Assembly: GCA_020854055.1 (NCBI GenBank)
Contig: JADZGD010000028.1
Coordinates: 1 to 64,000 of the forward strand
Reading direction: 5' to 3'
Length of the DNA stretch: 64,000 nt
Origin: Bryobacterales bacterium
GTDB lineage: Bacteria; Acidobacteriota; Terriglobia; Bryobacterales; Bryobacteraceae
The first letter of the stretch is position 1; each line of letters starts with the position of its first letter. The notes under the pieces are model-generated. The model was given only the letters and a program-made list of their open reading frames with translations, did not search any database and was not told the origin of the DNA. The position numbers were made by a program, and so were the translations under genes. Shown here piece after piece: positions 17,105 through 26,842 of this stretch.

Positions 17105-19858
17105 CTACGCGCGTGTAACCAGCAACTGACGGACGCCCGGCCCGCTGGCGATGCGAACCTCCAGCGCTCCCGGCCCCGTCCGCCGCGCCGGCGCCGTTGA
17201 ACCATCCACCGCCGCCCGGTAATCGCCGCCGTCCCTCATGCTGCACAGTACAACCGATTCCCGTCCGGGCGCGCCGTTGAACTGAATCCGCGCCGTCAAC
17301 CGCCGGTTGTCGTCTTCGAACCGGTAGGAAACGGCATGCGCATCGAAACCGGTGGTCAACATTCCCGCACGGTAATAGCTGGCATACCAACTGAGTACCG
17401 GCGCCGAAAGCGAAGTGAAGTGATGCCAGCCCGCGCCCCTGCCGCTATCCACCATGAAGTGTTCGAAGCTGCCATAGCTATCGTCCGCCTCCTCGCGCCA
17501 CACATCCAAAGCGGTACAGGCAACCTTCTCGGCCTGCTCACCGTAACCCAAATCGAGCATGGCTTTCCAGAAGAACCACTGGTGGGGGAACCAGACCGCG
17601 CCGTTCCAGTAACCGTCAGGCCTGTAATAGGCGGCGGAGCGCGACACCGTGGTCATGCCGATTCGCGTCCACAGTTGTTTTTCCGACATCATGTGCGCCA
17701 ACAGCCGCGCCTCCTGATCCGGCGTGCAGATACCGGCGAAGAACGGATATACGCCACAGGCCCCCATGTTGAAGTTCTGTCCGCTCTCATGGCGTAGAAT
17801 TCCAACCGGCTTGCCGGCGCCGTCGTGATCGACATAACCGAAATATCCCGAGGATTCATCCCACGAATATTTCTGAAGCGACTCGGTCCAGGTTTTTATA
17901 TCCGATGCATAGGTCTGAATATCGGAGTCTTCTCCCAGTTCGGCCGCCATCATCGAGAGCACCTTGGCGGCGCGGATGGCGTGGGCCGTAGTCACCGGCG
18001 GCGCCATTCGCTTCTCCAGCTTGTGCTCGTGCATATACACCTGCGGAGGGTAATCGTCCCAACCGGTGTTGTAGAAGTAGTCCCAGGTTTGCAGCAGTTG
18101 GGACTTCAGCCGGCGCGTGCTGGAACTGCCCAGCCTGCCCGCCAGGAATTGATGGTATTGCCGCAGCCGCGGGTAAAAGTACCGGAGCAGTTCACGCGAC
18201 CCGGTCCGGTTCCAGATCTCGTGAAACTGGTAAATCTGCACTGGAAGCGGCGTGCCATGAAGGATGAAGGCGGCGTGAGGATCGCCCGGCGGGGTCAGGT
18301 AGGCGTTCAGCAGATCGAGCGAACGGTTCAAATCCAGTTCCAGTAAACCCAGCCCGGTGAATCCAGCATCCCAACTGTAAAGCGTGGTCCAGAATTTTCC
18401 CGGTGTGGTGTCCCTGATGAAGTGGCGGCGAATGTAAACCGGGTATTGCACATTCGTCAGCGAGCATACCGCCAGCCGTTGCTGGCTGAATTCGTAATGC
18501 CGCCCCTGCTCCCTGCCGCTTACCACAACACGATTCCGCCGGCCCGCTTCGAACCGCTGTTCCAAAGACGCCGCGCCGGCAGGAAAATCCGCCAACATGC
18601 GTTCCACGTCGCCGCGGCTGCCATTGCACACCATGCCGGAAACCACTTCTGTCGATCGCGGCCGGATCGGGATCGGCCTCAGAAAGACATTCGTAAAGTG
18701 GCCTTCACCCGGTCCACGCAGCATCGTTGCGACGTGGTCCTGCACCCGGTAGCGGAACAGGGTGTCCAGGTCATCGCACAGATACTGGCGCACCTGCGAA
18801 CGAGGATGATTCCACGCAATGCCATACCAATGTCCGATGCCCTTGTATTTAATCAACAGGCTGTTGGGCCGCGAACCCGGTTCGAGCTTTTCCGGATGCA
18901 CGTCCTGTTGCCGGGGCCGGAATAGGGTTCGGTCAATCGCGCTCCGCGGCGCGATTACCACGCCGTCAAAATCCATCGGCGCGCCGCCCTGGCTCACTAA
19001 CTGAAACTGATGATGTCCCGCGGCCAACCGCCCGCAGCCAACCGTGGTTGTGCGGAATCCGCCGTCACCTTCCAGGCGCACCACGCCCTGCACCAAAGGC
19101 GCCAGCGTCACATCGAGCGCCGTCCCGCCGGGTATCCGGTAGCGAAGCATCAGGGCCGCATCCGGGATCTCCTGTTGCAACTCCAGCGTGTACTCGATCC
19201 GGTCGCCGCCATCCTTGCCGAATGCTTTTCCAACCCCGCTATGACCGGTAAACTCTTCGTCCAGGGCTTCGCCGCGAAAGAGTCCATCGTAGGTCAGGTT
19301 GTCCTGCGGGCGCGGCGTTGCGAACTGTAGTGTCCGGTAATCCAGCGAATCGAGCCAAACACCGCCCGATGGCAGCACCACCTCGTACTGTTTGAACGGG
19401 TAGACCAGAGAAGCGATGTAATTAACCACCAGGTTCTGATGGCGTCCCGTGTTATTCACGCATTCGCAGCGGACCAGCCGCGACTGTTCATCCATCCGCG
19501 TATACGATGCCTGGCAATAGACCCGGTCTTTCCACTCCAGTTGGTGCCGGAACGAATAGTGAGTCAGATCCGCGGTCGCCTCCCAGGGATGATAATCGGA
19601 CTCCCAGCGGGCATTGGGAAGCGTAACCTTCCGCCGGTAGTATCCAGGAAAAATCGCCAGGTCGAAGCGCACTCCGCGCCGGCGGTCGGCAATGTGCGAA
19701 ACGCCGATGTAGCGGTTTGTATACGGCCCCCAATCGGGCAGGGAAGAGTCGTGGTCGCTGCGTAATTGTCCGGCGGACGGGTTGGGCGCCGCCCCGCCGA
19801 GCGAAGCCGCCACCGGAGCGGCGCCGGATATCAGAAATCCTCTTCTTGAAACAGACAT
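17105..19858 (-). CDS. Tat-exported GH63/MGH1-like glycosidase
   Basis: A 917-residue protein with a Tat signal (VSRRGFLISGAAPVAAS). The N-terminal third is beta-rich. The C-terminal half is an (alpha/alpha)6 barrel of the GH63/mannosylglycerate-hydrolase/debranching type: LYSWDAGFTGLGLLELD, TWDYFYNTGWDDYPP, MTTVSRSAAYY and GYWNGAVWFPHQWF. Enzymes of this clan release glucose or mannose from oligosaccharides; specificity cannot be read. The upstream SGNH hydrolase gene is 12 bp away on the same strand, suggesting co-expression and joint action on an acylated glycan, an inference. Catalytic acids not assigned. Confidence 0.82.
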   Translation of the reverse strand: MSVSRRGFLISGAAPVAASLGGAAPNPSAGQLRSDHDSSLPDWGPYTNRYIGVSHIADRRRGVRFDLAIFPGYYRRKVTLPNARWESDYHPWEATADLTHYSFRHQLEWKDRVYCQASYTRMDEQSRLVRCECVNNTGRHQNLVVNYIASLVYPFKQYEVVLPSGGVWLDSLDYRTLQFATPRPQDNLTYDGLFRGEALDEEFTGHSGVGKAFGKDGGDRIEYTLELQQEIPDAALMLRYRIPGGTALDVTLAPLVQGVVRLEGDGGFRTTTVGCGRLAAGHHQFQLVSQGGAPMDFDGVVIAPRSAIDRTLFRPRQQDVHPEKLEPGSRPNSLLIKYKGIGHWYGIAWNHPRSQVRQYLCDDLDTLFRYRVQDHVATMLRGPGEGHFTNVFLRPIPIRPRSTEVVSGMVCNGSRGDVERMLADFPAGAASLEQRFEAGRRNRVVVSGREQGRHYEFSQQRLAVCSLTNVQYPVYIRRHFIRDTTPGKFWTTLYSWDAGFTGLGLLELDLNRSLDLLNAYLTPPGDPHAAFILHGTPLPVQIYQFHEIWNRTGSRELLRYFYPRLRQYHQFLAGRLGSSSTRRLKSQLLQTWDYFYNTGWDDYPPQVYMHEHKLEKRMAPPVTTAHAIRAAKVLSMMAAELGEDSDIQTYASDIKTWTESLQKYSWDESSGYFGYVDHDGAGKPVGILRHESGQNFNMGACGVYPFFAGICTPDQEARLLAHMMSEKQLWTRIGMTTVSRSAAYYRPDGYWNGAVWFPHQWFFWKAMLDLGYGEQAEKVACTALDVWREEADDSYGSFEHFMVDSGRGAGWHHFTSLSAPVLSWYASYYRAGMLTTGFDAHAVSYRFEDDNRRLTARIQFNGAPGRESVVLCSMRDGGDYRAAVDGSTAPARRTGPGALEVRIASGPGVRQLLVTRA

Positions 19859-19870
19859 GACTCCGCTTGC

Positions 19871-20701
19871 CTACCAGGTTTTGCGCCAGGGGTCGCCGTC
19901 TTTTTCGCGCGCGGCTTTGGCGCTGCGGGTCCACCGGGTATCCTGGTTCAATTCCAGTTCCCGGTTGGTGAGGCAACTGGCGTGTTGCGCGATCGCCTCA
20001 AATACGCGGTGACCGAGCAGCAGGTTGCCAATCCTGTTAGCGTGCACACCGTCGGGATTGATCAGCCAATCGGCGCCGCCCTCGCTCGCCCACGTGTCGG
20101 CTACCACGGCGTCGAATTCCCGCGCCAGGCCGCGGATGGCGTCGTTGTACTCAAGAGCCAGTTGCACACTACCTTTATCATAGGGCGGCCAACTCTTCCA
20201 CCCGGTCATATAGTACACCGTGGTTAATACGGTCATCGGATTGCACGCCCTCTTTACGTCGCCGATGATCCTGGCCATATCGGCGCGAAATTCGGCCACC
20301 GGCATCGCCGCGCGCATGTCGTTCAATCCGTAACAGAGCAGAAACAGGTCCGGCTTGAGCTCGATCACGTCTCTGTGATACCGCTCCATCGCACTGGGTT
20401 TGCGCGATTGTGCATAACCGGGGCTCCGCGGCGAGATGGCGTTGGCGCCAATGCCTTTGTTGACATACTCCATGGTCCCGTCCTGGCAGGAGTTGATCAG
20501 CCGTGCTACCACGTCCGCGTATCGATCCTGCTGGTGAAGCAGCCAGCCTCCGCCCTCCACGGTGCTCTCGCCAAGAATCACCATCCGGCGAAACGGTTCC
20601 TTGCGGTAGTCCTTGGGCTTTTGAAAGGCCGGCCTGCCGGCGGCCGATTGGGGGGCAAACAGCGCAGGGGTGGCGGCCAGAAAATGCCGGCGTCTCATCA
20701 T
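19871..20701 (-). CDS. Tat-exported SGNH/GDSL-type hydrolase
   Basis: About 276 residues. After the Tat signal (MRRRHFLAATPALFAP) the SGNH blocks are seen: block I VILGESTVEG with the nucleophile Ser in GES instead of GDS, block II GIGANAI, block III YGLNDM and block V NPDGVHAN with the catalytic Asp and His. Likely an esterase or carbohydrate deacetylase acting outside the cytoplasm. Two adjacent ATGs are possible (20701, 20698); GGAG lies just upstream and the second has better spacing. It is followed 12 bp later by the GH63-like gene. Confidence 0.85.
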   Translation of the reverse strand: MMRRRHFLAATPALFAPQSAAGRPAFQKPKDYRKEPFRRMVILGESTVEGGGWLLHQQDRYADVVARLINSCQDGTMEYVNKGIGANAISPRSPGYAQSRKPSAMERYHRDVIELKPDLFLLCYGLNDMRAAMPVAEFRADMARIIGDVKRACNPMTVLTTVYYMTGWKSWPPYDKGSVQLALEYNDAIRGLAREFDAVVADTWASEGGADWLINPDGVHANRIGNLLLGHRVFEAIAQHASCLTNRELELNQDTRWTRSAKAAREKDGDPWRKTW

Positions 20702-20776
20702 GTTCTCCTCGCGAATCACTTTTTAACACATTCCGCGCCCCGCTATCAGGTTCGCTTCCCCGCTACACTGAAATTA

Positions 20777-21154
20777 GTGGCGAAGCGCGGGAATCCACCA
20801 ACGGCCCAAGTCCTGCGGCGCATTCAGAAGGCGCGTCCTTCGGCGGAGCGTGACGCCGCGATCCGGCACATTATTCTCCAGATTCCCCGCGGGTATGTGG
20901 CCACCTACGGACAGGTAGCGGCCGCCGCCGGCTACCCGCTCTACCACCGCCACGTCGCTCGCGTGCTGCACAACAGCGGTGAAGCGCTTCCCTGGCAGCG
21001 GGTGGTGGGCGCGGGAGGCGAGATCAAACTTCGCGGCGACGCCGGCCGTGAACAGCGCCTCCGGTTGGAAATGGAAGGAGTGCGGTTTTCCGGTTCGCGC
21101 ATCGTCATGAAAGACCATCAGCACCAGTTCCGGCAGTGGGAGTTTTTCGATTGA
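20777..21154 (+). CDS. Alkyltransferase-like (ATL) DNA-damage recognition protein
   Basis: A 125-residue protein of the O6-alkylguanine-DNA methyltransferase fold. RGYVATYGQVAAAAGYP is the helix-turn-helix entry and ARVLHNSG the Arg-finger region, but the active-site PCHRV reads PWQRV, with Trp73 in place of the alkyl-accepting Cys. ATL proteins with this Trp bind O6-alkylguanine and flag it for nucleotide excision repair rather than repairing it. The only sensible start is the GTG at 20777; there is no in-frame ATG between it and the neighbouring gene. It ends inside the TTG start of the S9 peptidase (4-nt overlap). Confidence 0.88.
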   Translation: MAKRGNPPTAQVLRRIQKARPSAERDAAIRHIILQIPRGYVATYGQVAAAAGYPLYHRHVARVLHNSGEALPWQRVVGAGGEIKLRGDAGREQRLRLEMEGVRFSGSRIVMKDHQHQFRQWEFFD

Positions 21155-23040
21155 TCCGTCGTCGCCCGCTCACGCTGTGTCTTGCCGCGATCCTGCTGGC
21201 GGCGCTCCCCGCGCCGGCCAAATGGCAGAACCTGGACGCGGCCTTCCAGGAGGCCTCCGCCAGCGTCCAGTTCGACTCCGTCGCTGTTTCGCCCGACGGC
21301 CGCTCCATCGCCTGGGTGGAAAAGTATGGCGCGGGTGAGGCTGCCGTCCGGGTGCGTTTTGCCGGCCACGCCGCACGCCGCATCGAAGAGGGCGGTTCCG
21401 TTTCCTGGTCCCCCGACAGCACCCATATAGCGTATCTTTCCGCGAACGAGTTGCACGTGGCCAGCGCGCGCGGCGGCCATATTCGAACGCTCACGCTCCC
21501 CGACGGTTACCTGCAACATCCCGCCTGGTCGCCCGATGGCCGCCGCATCGCGGTACTGTACACCGAAAACCGCTGGCAATCCGGCGGGCCGCTGGACCCG
21601 GTCGGCCGTCAGTTCGGCGTTATTCAGGCCACCGTACCGGTGGCGCGCCTGCTCACCGTGAATACCGGTGGCGGCGATGCTCACATCTGCTCGCCGCCCG
21701 GCCTGAATATCTATGAGTTCTCCTGGGCGCCCGATTCGCGCCGCATCGCAGCCGTGGCCGCGCCGCCGCCGGGCAACGCGAACTGGTGGTATGCCTCCCT
21801 TTATGCGTTGGACTCCGCCACTTACAGCGCCACCCGTATCCTTGTACCGCACATGCAGATCGCCCTGCCGCGCTGGTCTCCCGAGGGCGCCCGTATCGCG
21901 TTCGTCGGCGGGTTGATGAGCGACCAGGGCGTGGTTGGGGGAGATGTCTACGAGGTGCCCGCTATCGGTGGACCGGCCGTGAATCGCACGCCCGGTCTCG
22001 ATGCTTCGGCCCGCGCGCTGTGGTGGACTACCAGCGGTATCTGGTTCTCTGCTCATCATCACGGCGGCACCGCGCTTTATTCACTCACGCGCGGCGTGCC
22101 GAAGATGGTGTGGAATTCGGCGGAAAATGTGTACGCCTCGGCCAGCGCCGATGGCGGAATCTTCGGCCTGGTGCGCAGTTCATTTCTCAGGCCGCCGGAG
22201 GTCTGGTTCGGCGCGCCGGGCATCTGGAAACCGGTCACCGCGGTCAACGCGCATCGCAAGCCGATCTTCGGTGACGTGCGCAGCCTGAGCTGGAAAAGCG
22301 ACCAGTATACCGTCCAGGGCTGGCTCATCGCGCCCAGGAACATGCAATCGAATCATCGCTACCCGATGATTGTTCTGGTACACGGCGGCCCGGCGTCGGC
22401 GCGAGAACCCGCCTGGCCTCGCACGATGGATTTTACGCTGCTCGCTTCGGAAGGCTACTACATCTTCTGTCCGAATCCACGCGGCAGCTTCGGCTTCGGG
22501 GAAAAGTTTACCCGCGCCAACGTGAAGGACTTCGGTGGCGGCGATCTGCGCGATATCCTTCGCGGGGTGGATGAGGCGATTCGCGTTGCGCCCATCGATC
22601 CGCATCGCGTCGGCATCACCGGCTGGAGTTATGGCGGATACATGACCATGTGGGCCGTCACCCAGACCACCCGCTTTGCCGCGGCCGCCGCCGGGGCCGG
22701 CATCTCAGACTGGCGCAGTTACTACGGGCAGAACGAGATCAACACCTGGATGCTCCCCTACTTCGGCGCCAGTGTCTATGATGACCCTGCCGTCTACGCC
22801 AGGAGCGCGCCGATCGAGTTTATCAGGAACGTTGTTACCCCGACCCTTGTGCTGGTGGGCGAGTACGATGCCGAGTGCCCCGCGCCCCAGTCCTTCGAGT
22901 TCTGGCGCGCGCTGAAGACACTCGGGGTGAGTACCCAGCTCGTGGTCTACCAGGGCGAAGGCCACAACATCCGCGACCTCAATCACCGCCAGGACATACT
23001 GAATCGCATGGCCGGATGGTTTGGCACGTATCTCAAGTGA
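21151..23040 (+). CDS. Secreted S9 prolyl-oligopeptidase-family peptidase
   Basis: A 629-residue protein with a signal peptide (LTLCLAAILLAALPAPA). The N-terminal part is a WD-like propeller with repeated SPDGR-type motifs; the C-terminal alpha/beta hydrolase has the nucleophile Ser493 in GWSYGGYM, Asp573 in EYDAECP and His605 in GEGHNI, with GGPASAREP forming the oxyanion region. Close to dipeptidyl peptidase IV/acylaminoacyl peptidase types. Start is the TTG at 21151, eight bases after GGGAG (21138-21142), overlapping the ATL stop by four bases; a GTG at 21136 would destroy that spacing. Confidence 0.92.
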   Translation: MIRRRPLTLCLAAILLAALPAPAKWQNLDAAFQEASASVQFDSVAVSPDGRSIAWVEKYGAGEAAVRVRFAGHAARRIEEGGSVSWSPDSTHIAYLSANELHVASARGGHIRTLTLPDGYLQHPAWSPDGRRIAVLYTENRWQSGGPLDPVGRQFGVIQATVPVARLLTVNTGGGDAHICSPPGLNIYEFSWAPDSRRIAAVAAPPPGNANWWYASLYALDSATYSATRILVPHMQIALPRWSPEGARIAFVGGLMSDQGVVGGDVYEVPAIGGPAVNRTPGLDASARALWWTTSGIWFSAHHHGGTALYSLTRGVPKMVWNSAENVYASASADGGIFGLVRSSFLRPPEVWFGAPGIWKPVTAVNAHRKPIFGDVRSLSWKSDQYTVQGWLIAPRNMQSNHRYPMIVLVHGGPASAREPAWPRTMDFTLLASEGYYIFCPNPRGSFGFGEKFTRANVKDFGGGDLRDILRGVDEAIRVAPIDPHRVGITGWSYGGYMTMWAVTQTTRFAAAAAGAGISDWRSYYGQNEINTWMLPYFGASVYDDPAVYARSAPIEFIRNVVTPTLVLVGEYDAECPAPQSFEFWRALKTLGVSTQLVVYQGEGHNIRDLNHRQDILNRMAGWFGTYLK

Positions 23041-23096
23041 ACGATTTGAGTGTTGCCCTTCCGGTTTGATAGGCTGTCAGCTTCCGGGAGATATCG

Positions 23097-24401
23097 ATGT
23101 CGGACAATATTCCACAAACAACAACCAGGCGGACTTTTGTTCAAATGACCGCCGCCGGCCTCGGCGCCATGGCCCTGCACCGTCCCGCCGCCGCGGCTGT
23201 CGCCGCCAGCGACCGGATCCGCGTCGGTTTCATCGGGCTGGGCGGCCAGGGAACGGGCCGGTTGCGGGGTTTCATGGAACATCCCGATGTCGAAGCGGCG
23301 GCGGTCTGCGATGTCGATCGCACGCACCTCGATCGCGCCGTGGAGCTGGTCGTCAAAACGCAAAACCACAAGCCGGATGCCTACGGCGACTTCCGCCGCG
23401 TGCTCGACCGCAAAGATATTGATGCCGTCATGATCGGCACGCCCGATCACTGGCACGCGCTTCCGCATGTGATGGCCTGCCAGGCGGGCAAGGACGTCTT
23501 TGTCGAAAAGCCGCTCAGCTATTCCATCGGCGAAGGCCGCGCCATGGCCAATGCCGCCGAAAAGTATCACCGCATCACCCAGATGGGCAATCACATTCAT
23601 AACGATCTGCCCAACTACCGGCGGGTAGTGGAGGTCATCCAGGCGGGTAAGCTGGGCTCCATTCATCGCGTGGATTGCTCCCTGAAGACGGGCCTCAAAC
23701 CCATCGGCCATCCGGCCGATTGCCCTCCGCCGCCGGAACTCGATTATGAGTTCTGGCTCGGCCCGGCCCCCAAGCGGCCCTACAACCCCAACCGCTCCCA
23801 TTTCAATTACCGCTATTTCTGGGATTACTCGGGCGGTATGTTTATCGACTTCTGGTGCCACTACACGGATCTCGCCTATTGGGCGCTCAATCTGACCGCG
23901 CCGCTCAGCGTCTCTTCCACCGGCGGGCGCTGGGCCGACGACGACAACGGCGAAACGCCCGACACCTTCGATGCGCTCTTTGAGTATCCGAACAAGCTGA
24001 CGCTCACCTGGATGGTGAATCCCAACGGGCGCCCGGGCTTTGACCACATGGGTTCGAGCGTCATCTTCGAAGGCTCTGAAGCCACCCTGGTGGCCAATTA
24101 CAGCAAGTACGAAGTCTATGTGAAGGGCAAGAAGGAAGACCATTTCCAGCCGCCTCCCGAGACCATTCCCAACTCGCCGGGCCACATCCGCGAATTTCTG
24201 GATTCGATCAAATCACGCAAGCTGACCACCTGCAACGTCGGATACGGCCACAGGCTGAACAAGGGAGGATTGTTGGCTAACATCGCTTTCCGCGTTGGAG
24301 AGCGCGTCCATTGGGATGACAGCAGGGAACGCATTACCGGGCACACCAGGGCCAGCCACTATGTGACGCGCAAGTATCGCAAACCCTGGAAACTAACCTA
24401 A
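23097..24401 (+). CDS. Tat-exported Gfo/Idh/MocA-family oxidoreductase
   Basis: A 434-residue protein with a Tat signal (TTTRRTFVQMTAAGLGA), the NAD-binding motif GFIGLGGQGTGRL, GTPDHWHA and the EKPLSYS catalytic segment. The C-terminal domain ends with NKGGLLANIAFRVGERV, the usual C-terminal helix of this family. GGGAG is six bases from the ATG. It follows the S9 peptidase by 56 bp on the same strand. The glycan-related gene context suggests sugar oxidation or glycosidase-like chemistry; the substrate is unknown. Confidence 0.92.
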   Translation: MSDNIPQTTTRRTFVQMTAAGLGAMALHRPAAAAVAASDRIRVGFIGLGGQGTGRLRGFMEHPDVEAAAVCDVDRTHLDRAVELVVKTQNHKPDAYGDFRRVLDRKDIDAVMIGTPDHWHALPHVMACQAGKDVFVEKPLSYSIGEGRAMANAAEKYHRITQMGNHIHNDLPNYRRVVEVIQAGKLGSIHRVDCSLKTGLKPIGHPADCPPPPELDYEFWLGPAPKRPYNPNRSHFNYRYFWDYSGGMFIDFWCHYTDLAYWALNLTAPLSVSSTGGRWADDDNGETPDTFDALFEYPNKLTLTWMVNPNGRPGFDHMGSSVIFEGSEATLVANYSKYEVYVKGKKEDHFQPPPETIPNSPGHIREFLDSIKSRKLTTCNVGYGHRLNKGGLLANIAFRVGERVHWDDSRERITGHTRASHYVTRKYRKPWKLT

Positions 24402-24408
24402 CGGCCGG

Positions 24409-26445
24409 CTACCGCGCTTCGAGTGTGACCGCGATGGCGATGATTCCCAACTCGCGGTTATCGGTCGCGCCCGGCGCCAGCGACTTGTCGAGCGTGAAAT
24501 CGATCCTGTTTCCGGCCGCCTTCAACCAACCCGCTTCGATCTCGCGTACATAGGTGAAGCGGCCGGGCCGCGGCCATGCCGACGCGGCCAGCCGGTGTTC
24601 GCCCACTTTTGCCACGAGCGAGATTGGACCCACGTCCTCTATCACCACCTCCGGCACGTACAGCGTGAATATCAGCCTCACGGGTGCGCTATCGGCTGGA
24701 TCGGGCGAGGCCATCCGAATCGAGAAATTGCGCCCGGTCCACCGCCATCCCCCCGGTTCGATCGAATAAAAACCGTGCAGGAGTTGGCCTGCCGCCGGAT
24801 CACTCATCAGTACACGCGTCGCGCGGGCGGGTTTACTCCGCGCCGCCAGCGATGGAGCTTCCACGGGCGCGACGACGACCACTTCGGCAAACTCGGCGCC
24901 GCCGTGTTCGGGAATGGAGATCCGGCGCGCTTTGTTGCCCACCCCGGCTACCGCATCCAGAAACGACTCCGCTGGAGCGGGAAAAAACCGGTGTGCCGGA
25001 CCATTGATCACGAAGATTCCGCCGTTGCGGAAGGCGTTCCGCCATGAGCCGGCATCCAATTGCTGCTCGTAGACTTCATGCGGTACGATTCGTCCGCCCG
25101 ACAATACGTAGAGGCTGTTACCCAAGCCCCAGTCGAGGACCGTTACCGGCCGCCCGCCGGCGTTACGCTCTATTGCCTGGACTGTCGTTACCATCGCATC
25201 GGACCAAGGTCCCACGCCGCGTGTTTCGTTCAGACCGATTGCCGCGCTCGACAGCCAGTACGCGCACACTCCTACATAAAGCGCCATGATGCCCCGGGAG
25301 AGATAGCGCACCGCTACCCATCGCCGGGCCATGATCGAGAATCCCAGCACCGCCACCACTACCGCCAATGGCAGCAGCGCAACCAGGTGATGCTCCGACA
25401 CCTGCAGCCGCGATGTGAGCAGAAAACCGGTGAATCCCGCGAGCGTCAGGCTGGTAATCATCGCCATCCGCGACCGCGGCCTCATAACCAGGCACGCCAC
25501 CAAGCCTACTGCCGCCAGGGTGGGGAATAGCCACGTTTCCCAGGCCGGGACGGGCCCGCCATTCCACATTGCACGGTGTTCGGCATTGGAAATGAATGCC
25601 AGGCCCAACATCTTCAATCTCGCCGGCAGCAAGGCGTGCACCGGCTGATGTTCGGTATACATGCTTAGGGCCTGCCAGGTGCCGCCGCGCGAATAGAACT
25701 GGTACACCAGGAACGGCGATGACCCGGCCAGCGTGCCCGCCGCCATTACCACCCAATGGCTCCACGGTGTCTGCCGCCACGGGTGCGCAACCAACAGAAT
25801 CGCCGCCGCTAACGGTAGCAGAAACCACAGCAGATTCGCTCGCGCCCAAATGCTGAGGCCCGCCGCCAGGCCGAGAAACAGAGACGTCCACAGAGTCTGC
25901 CGGGTGAGATAGCGGTCCCACGCCAGGGCTATTAGCCCAAACGCCGCCATCGATGTGGCAATCGTGCCGTGGTCGAATACGGTCTGGTCAATGTAGGACG
26001 GGTTGATGGCGATGAGGAATGCCGCCGCCATTCCCGCCGGCGCGCTCCAGTGGCGGCTCAACAGCCGCCCCACGCCGAAGACGCCCACCGCCCCGAGCAG
26101 CGCGGAGACGATCCGGATCCAGGCTGCTTTGGGGCCGAACAACGCGAAAACGGGCAGCAGCAGGTATTCCTTCACCGCGCCCACGTAGCGGAGTTCCATC
26201 AGCGGCACCCAACGCCCGAACACCGGCAGCCAGGTGTCCGGATCGTGCGGGACGGGGATCGGGGCGCGTCCGTGGCTTGCGAGCAGATGCACCGGAGCTA
26301 ACGCCGGCAGCGCCTCGTCATAGTGCAGGCCGGGGCGCCGAGCAATCATCACCGCGGCCAGGATCAGATAGAGAAAGACGATACCCGTGAGCGAGAAGGT
26401 GACCAGGAAAGCCTGGCCATCATCTTGTTTCGGGGGTAGCGGCAT
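24409..26445 (-). CDS. GT39/ArnT-like membrane glycosyltransferase
   Basis: A 678-residue multi-pass membrane protein. The first helix (VTFSLTGIVFLYLILAAVMI) is followed by a short loop with HYDEA, the acidic motif of the PMT/ArnT (GT-C) fold, then about ten further hydrophobic segments and a C-terminal soluble beta-rich domain of some 200 residues facing the periplasm. These enzymes transfer sugars from polyprenyl phosphates to proteins or lipids. It is convergent with the preceding oxidoreductase gene (7 bp gap) and the small HTH gene at 26506 precedes it on the same strand. Donor and acceptor are unknown. Confidence 0.8.
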   Translation of the reverse strand: MPLPPKQDDGQAFLVTFSLTGIVFLYLILAAVMIARRPGLHYDEALPALAPVHLLASHGRAPIPVPHDPDTWLPVFGRWVPLMELRYVGAVKEYLLLPVFALFGPKAAWIRIVSALLGAVGVFGVGRLLSRHWSAPAGMAAAFLIAINPSYIDQTVFDHGTIATSMAAFGLIALAWDRYLTRQTLWTSLFLGLAAGLSIWARANLLWFLLPLAAAILLVAHPWRQTPWSHWVVMAAGTLAGSSPFLVYQFYSRGGTWQALSMYTEHQPVHALLPARLKMLGLAFISNAEHRAMWNGGPVPAWETWLFPTLAAVGLVACLVMRPRSRMAMITSLTLAGFTGFLLTSRLQVSEHHLVALLPLAVVVAVLGFSIMARRWVAVRYLSRGIMALYVGVCAYWLSSAAIGLNETRGVGPWSDAMVTTVQAIERNAGGRPVTVLDWGLGNSLYVLSGGRIVPHEVYEQQLDAGSWRNAFRNGGIFVINGPAHRFFPAPAESFLDAVAGVGNKARRISIPEHGGAEFAEVVVVAPVEAPSLAARSKPARATRVLMSDPAAGQLLHGFYSIEPGGWRWTGRNFSIRMASPDPADSAPVRLIFTLYVPEVVIEDVGPISLVAKVGEHRLAASAWPRPGRFTYVREIEAGWLKAAGNRIDFTLDKSLAPGATDNRELGIIAIAVTLEAR

Positions 26446-26505
26446 CCGGTGCGATCTCCGCCCTCATTTTACCCGCGCGCCCTGCCAAATGCGCCGGCAA
26501 TCCGG

Positions 26506-26757
26506 TCAGCGGCCAAACAGGGCACGCAACTCTTCCGGTTGGTAGAGTTCATGGGGCTCGATCGAGAGTTCGTTCATGATGCGGTTGGCCAGGTGCGCGG
26601 TCATTTTCTGCTCGCCCTCGAGCACACGCTTCAGATCCCCTTCGTCATAACGGAGGCGAGCCGCCAGTTTGCGCCGGGAGATGAATCCCTCGCGCACAAA
26701 TGCCTCGGTGAACCGGCGGATACGCTCTTCAAAGGGGTTGGTTGCGAGCGAGAGCAT
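26506..26757 (-). CDS. Small Cro/C1-type helix-turn-helix protein
   Basis: An 83-residue protein whose centre (SRRKLAARLRYDEGDLKR, then MTAHLANRIMNELSIEP) looks like an XRE/Cro-type helix-turn-helix, with no other domain. The ATG is six bases after AGGAG. It lies 85 bp after the SpoIID gene and 60 bp before the membrane glycosyltransferase, same strand, so it could regulate either; no operator is recognised. Role unknown. Confidence 0.7.
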   Translation of the reverse strand: MLSLATNPFEERIRRFTEAFVREGFISRRKLAARLRYDEGDLKRVLEGEQKMTAHLANRIMNELSIEPHELYQPEELRALFGR

Positions 26758-26842
26758 GCGGAACTCCTATCCTAACAATCCATCGGCGATTTGCGAAGCA
26801 GACATGAGGGGGTGTCGCCTGTAGCGCCTGGAACCCGGCTGC

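Noticed and set aside
20777..21154. Functional O6-methylguanine methyltransferase
   Set aside because: The acceptor Cys is replaced by Trp (PWQRV), so it cannot transfer the alkyl group.
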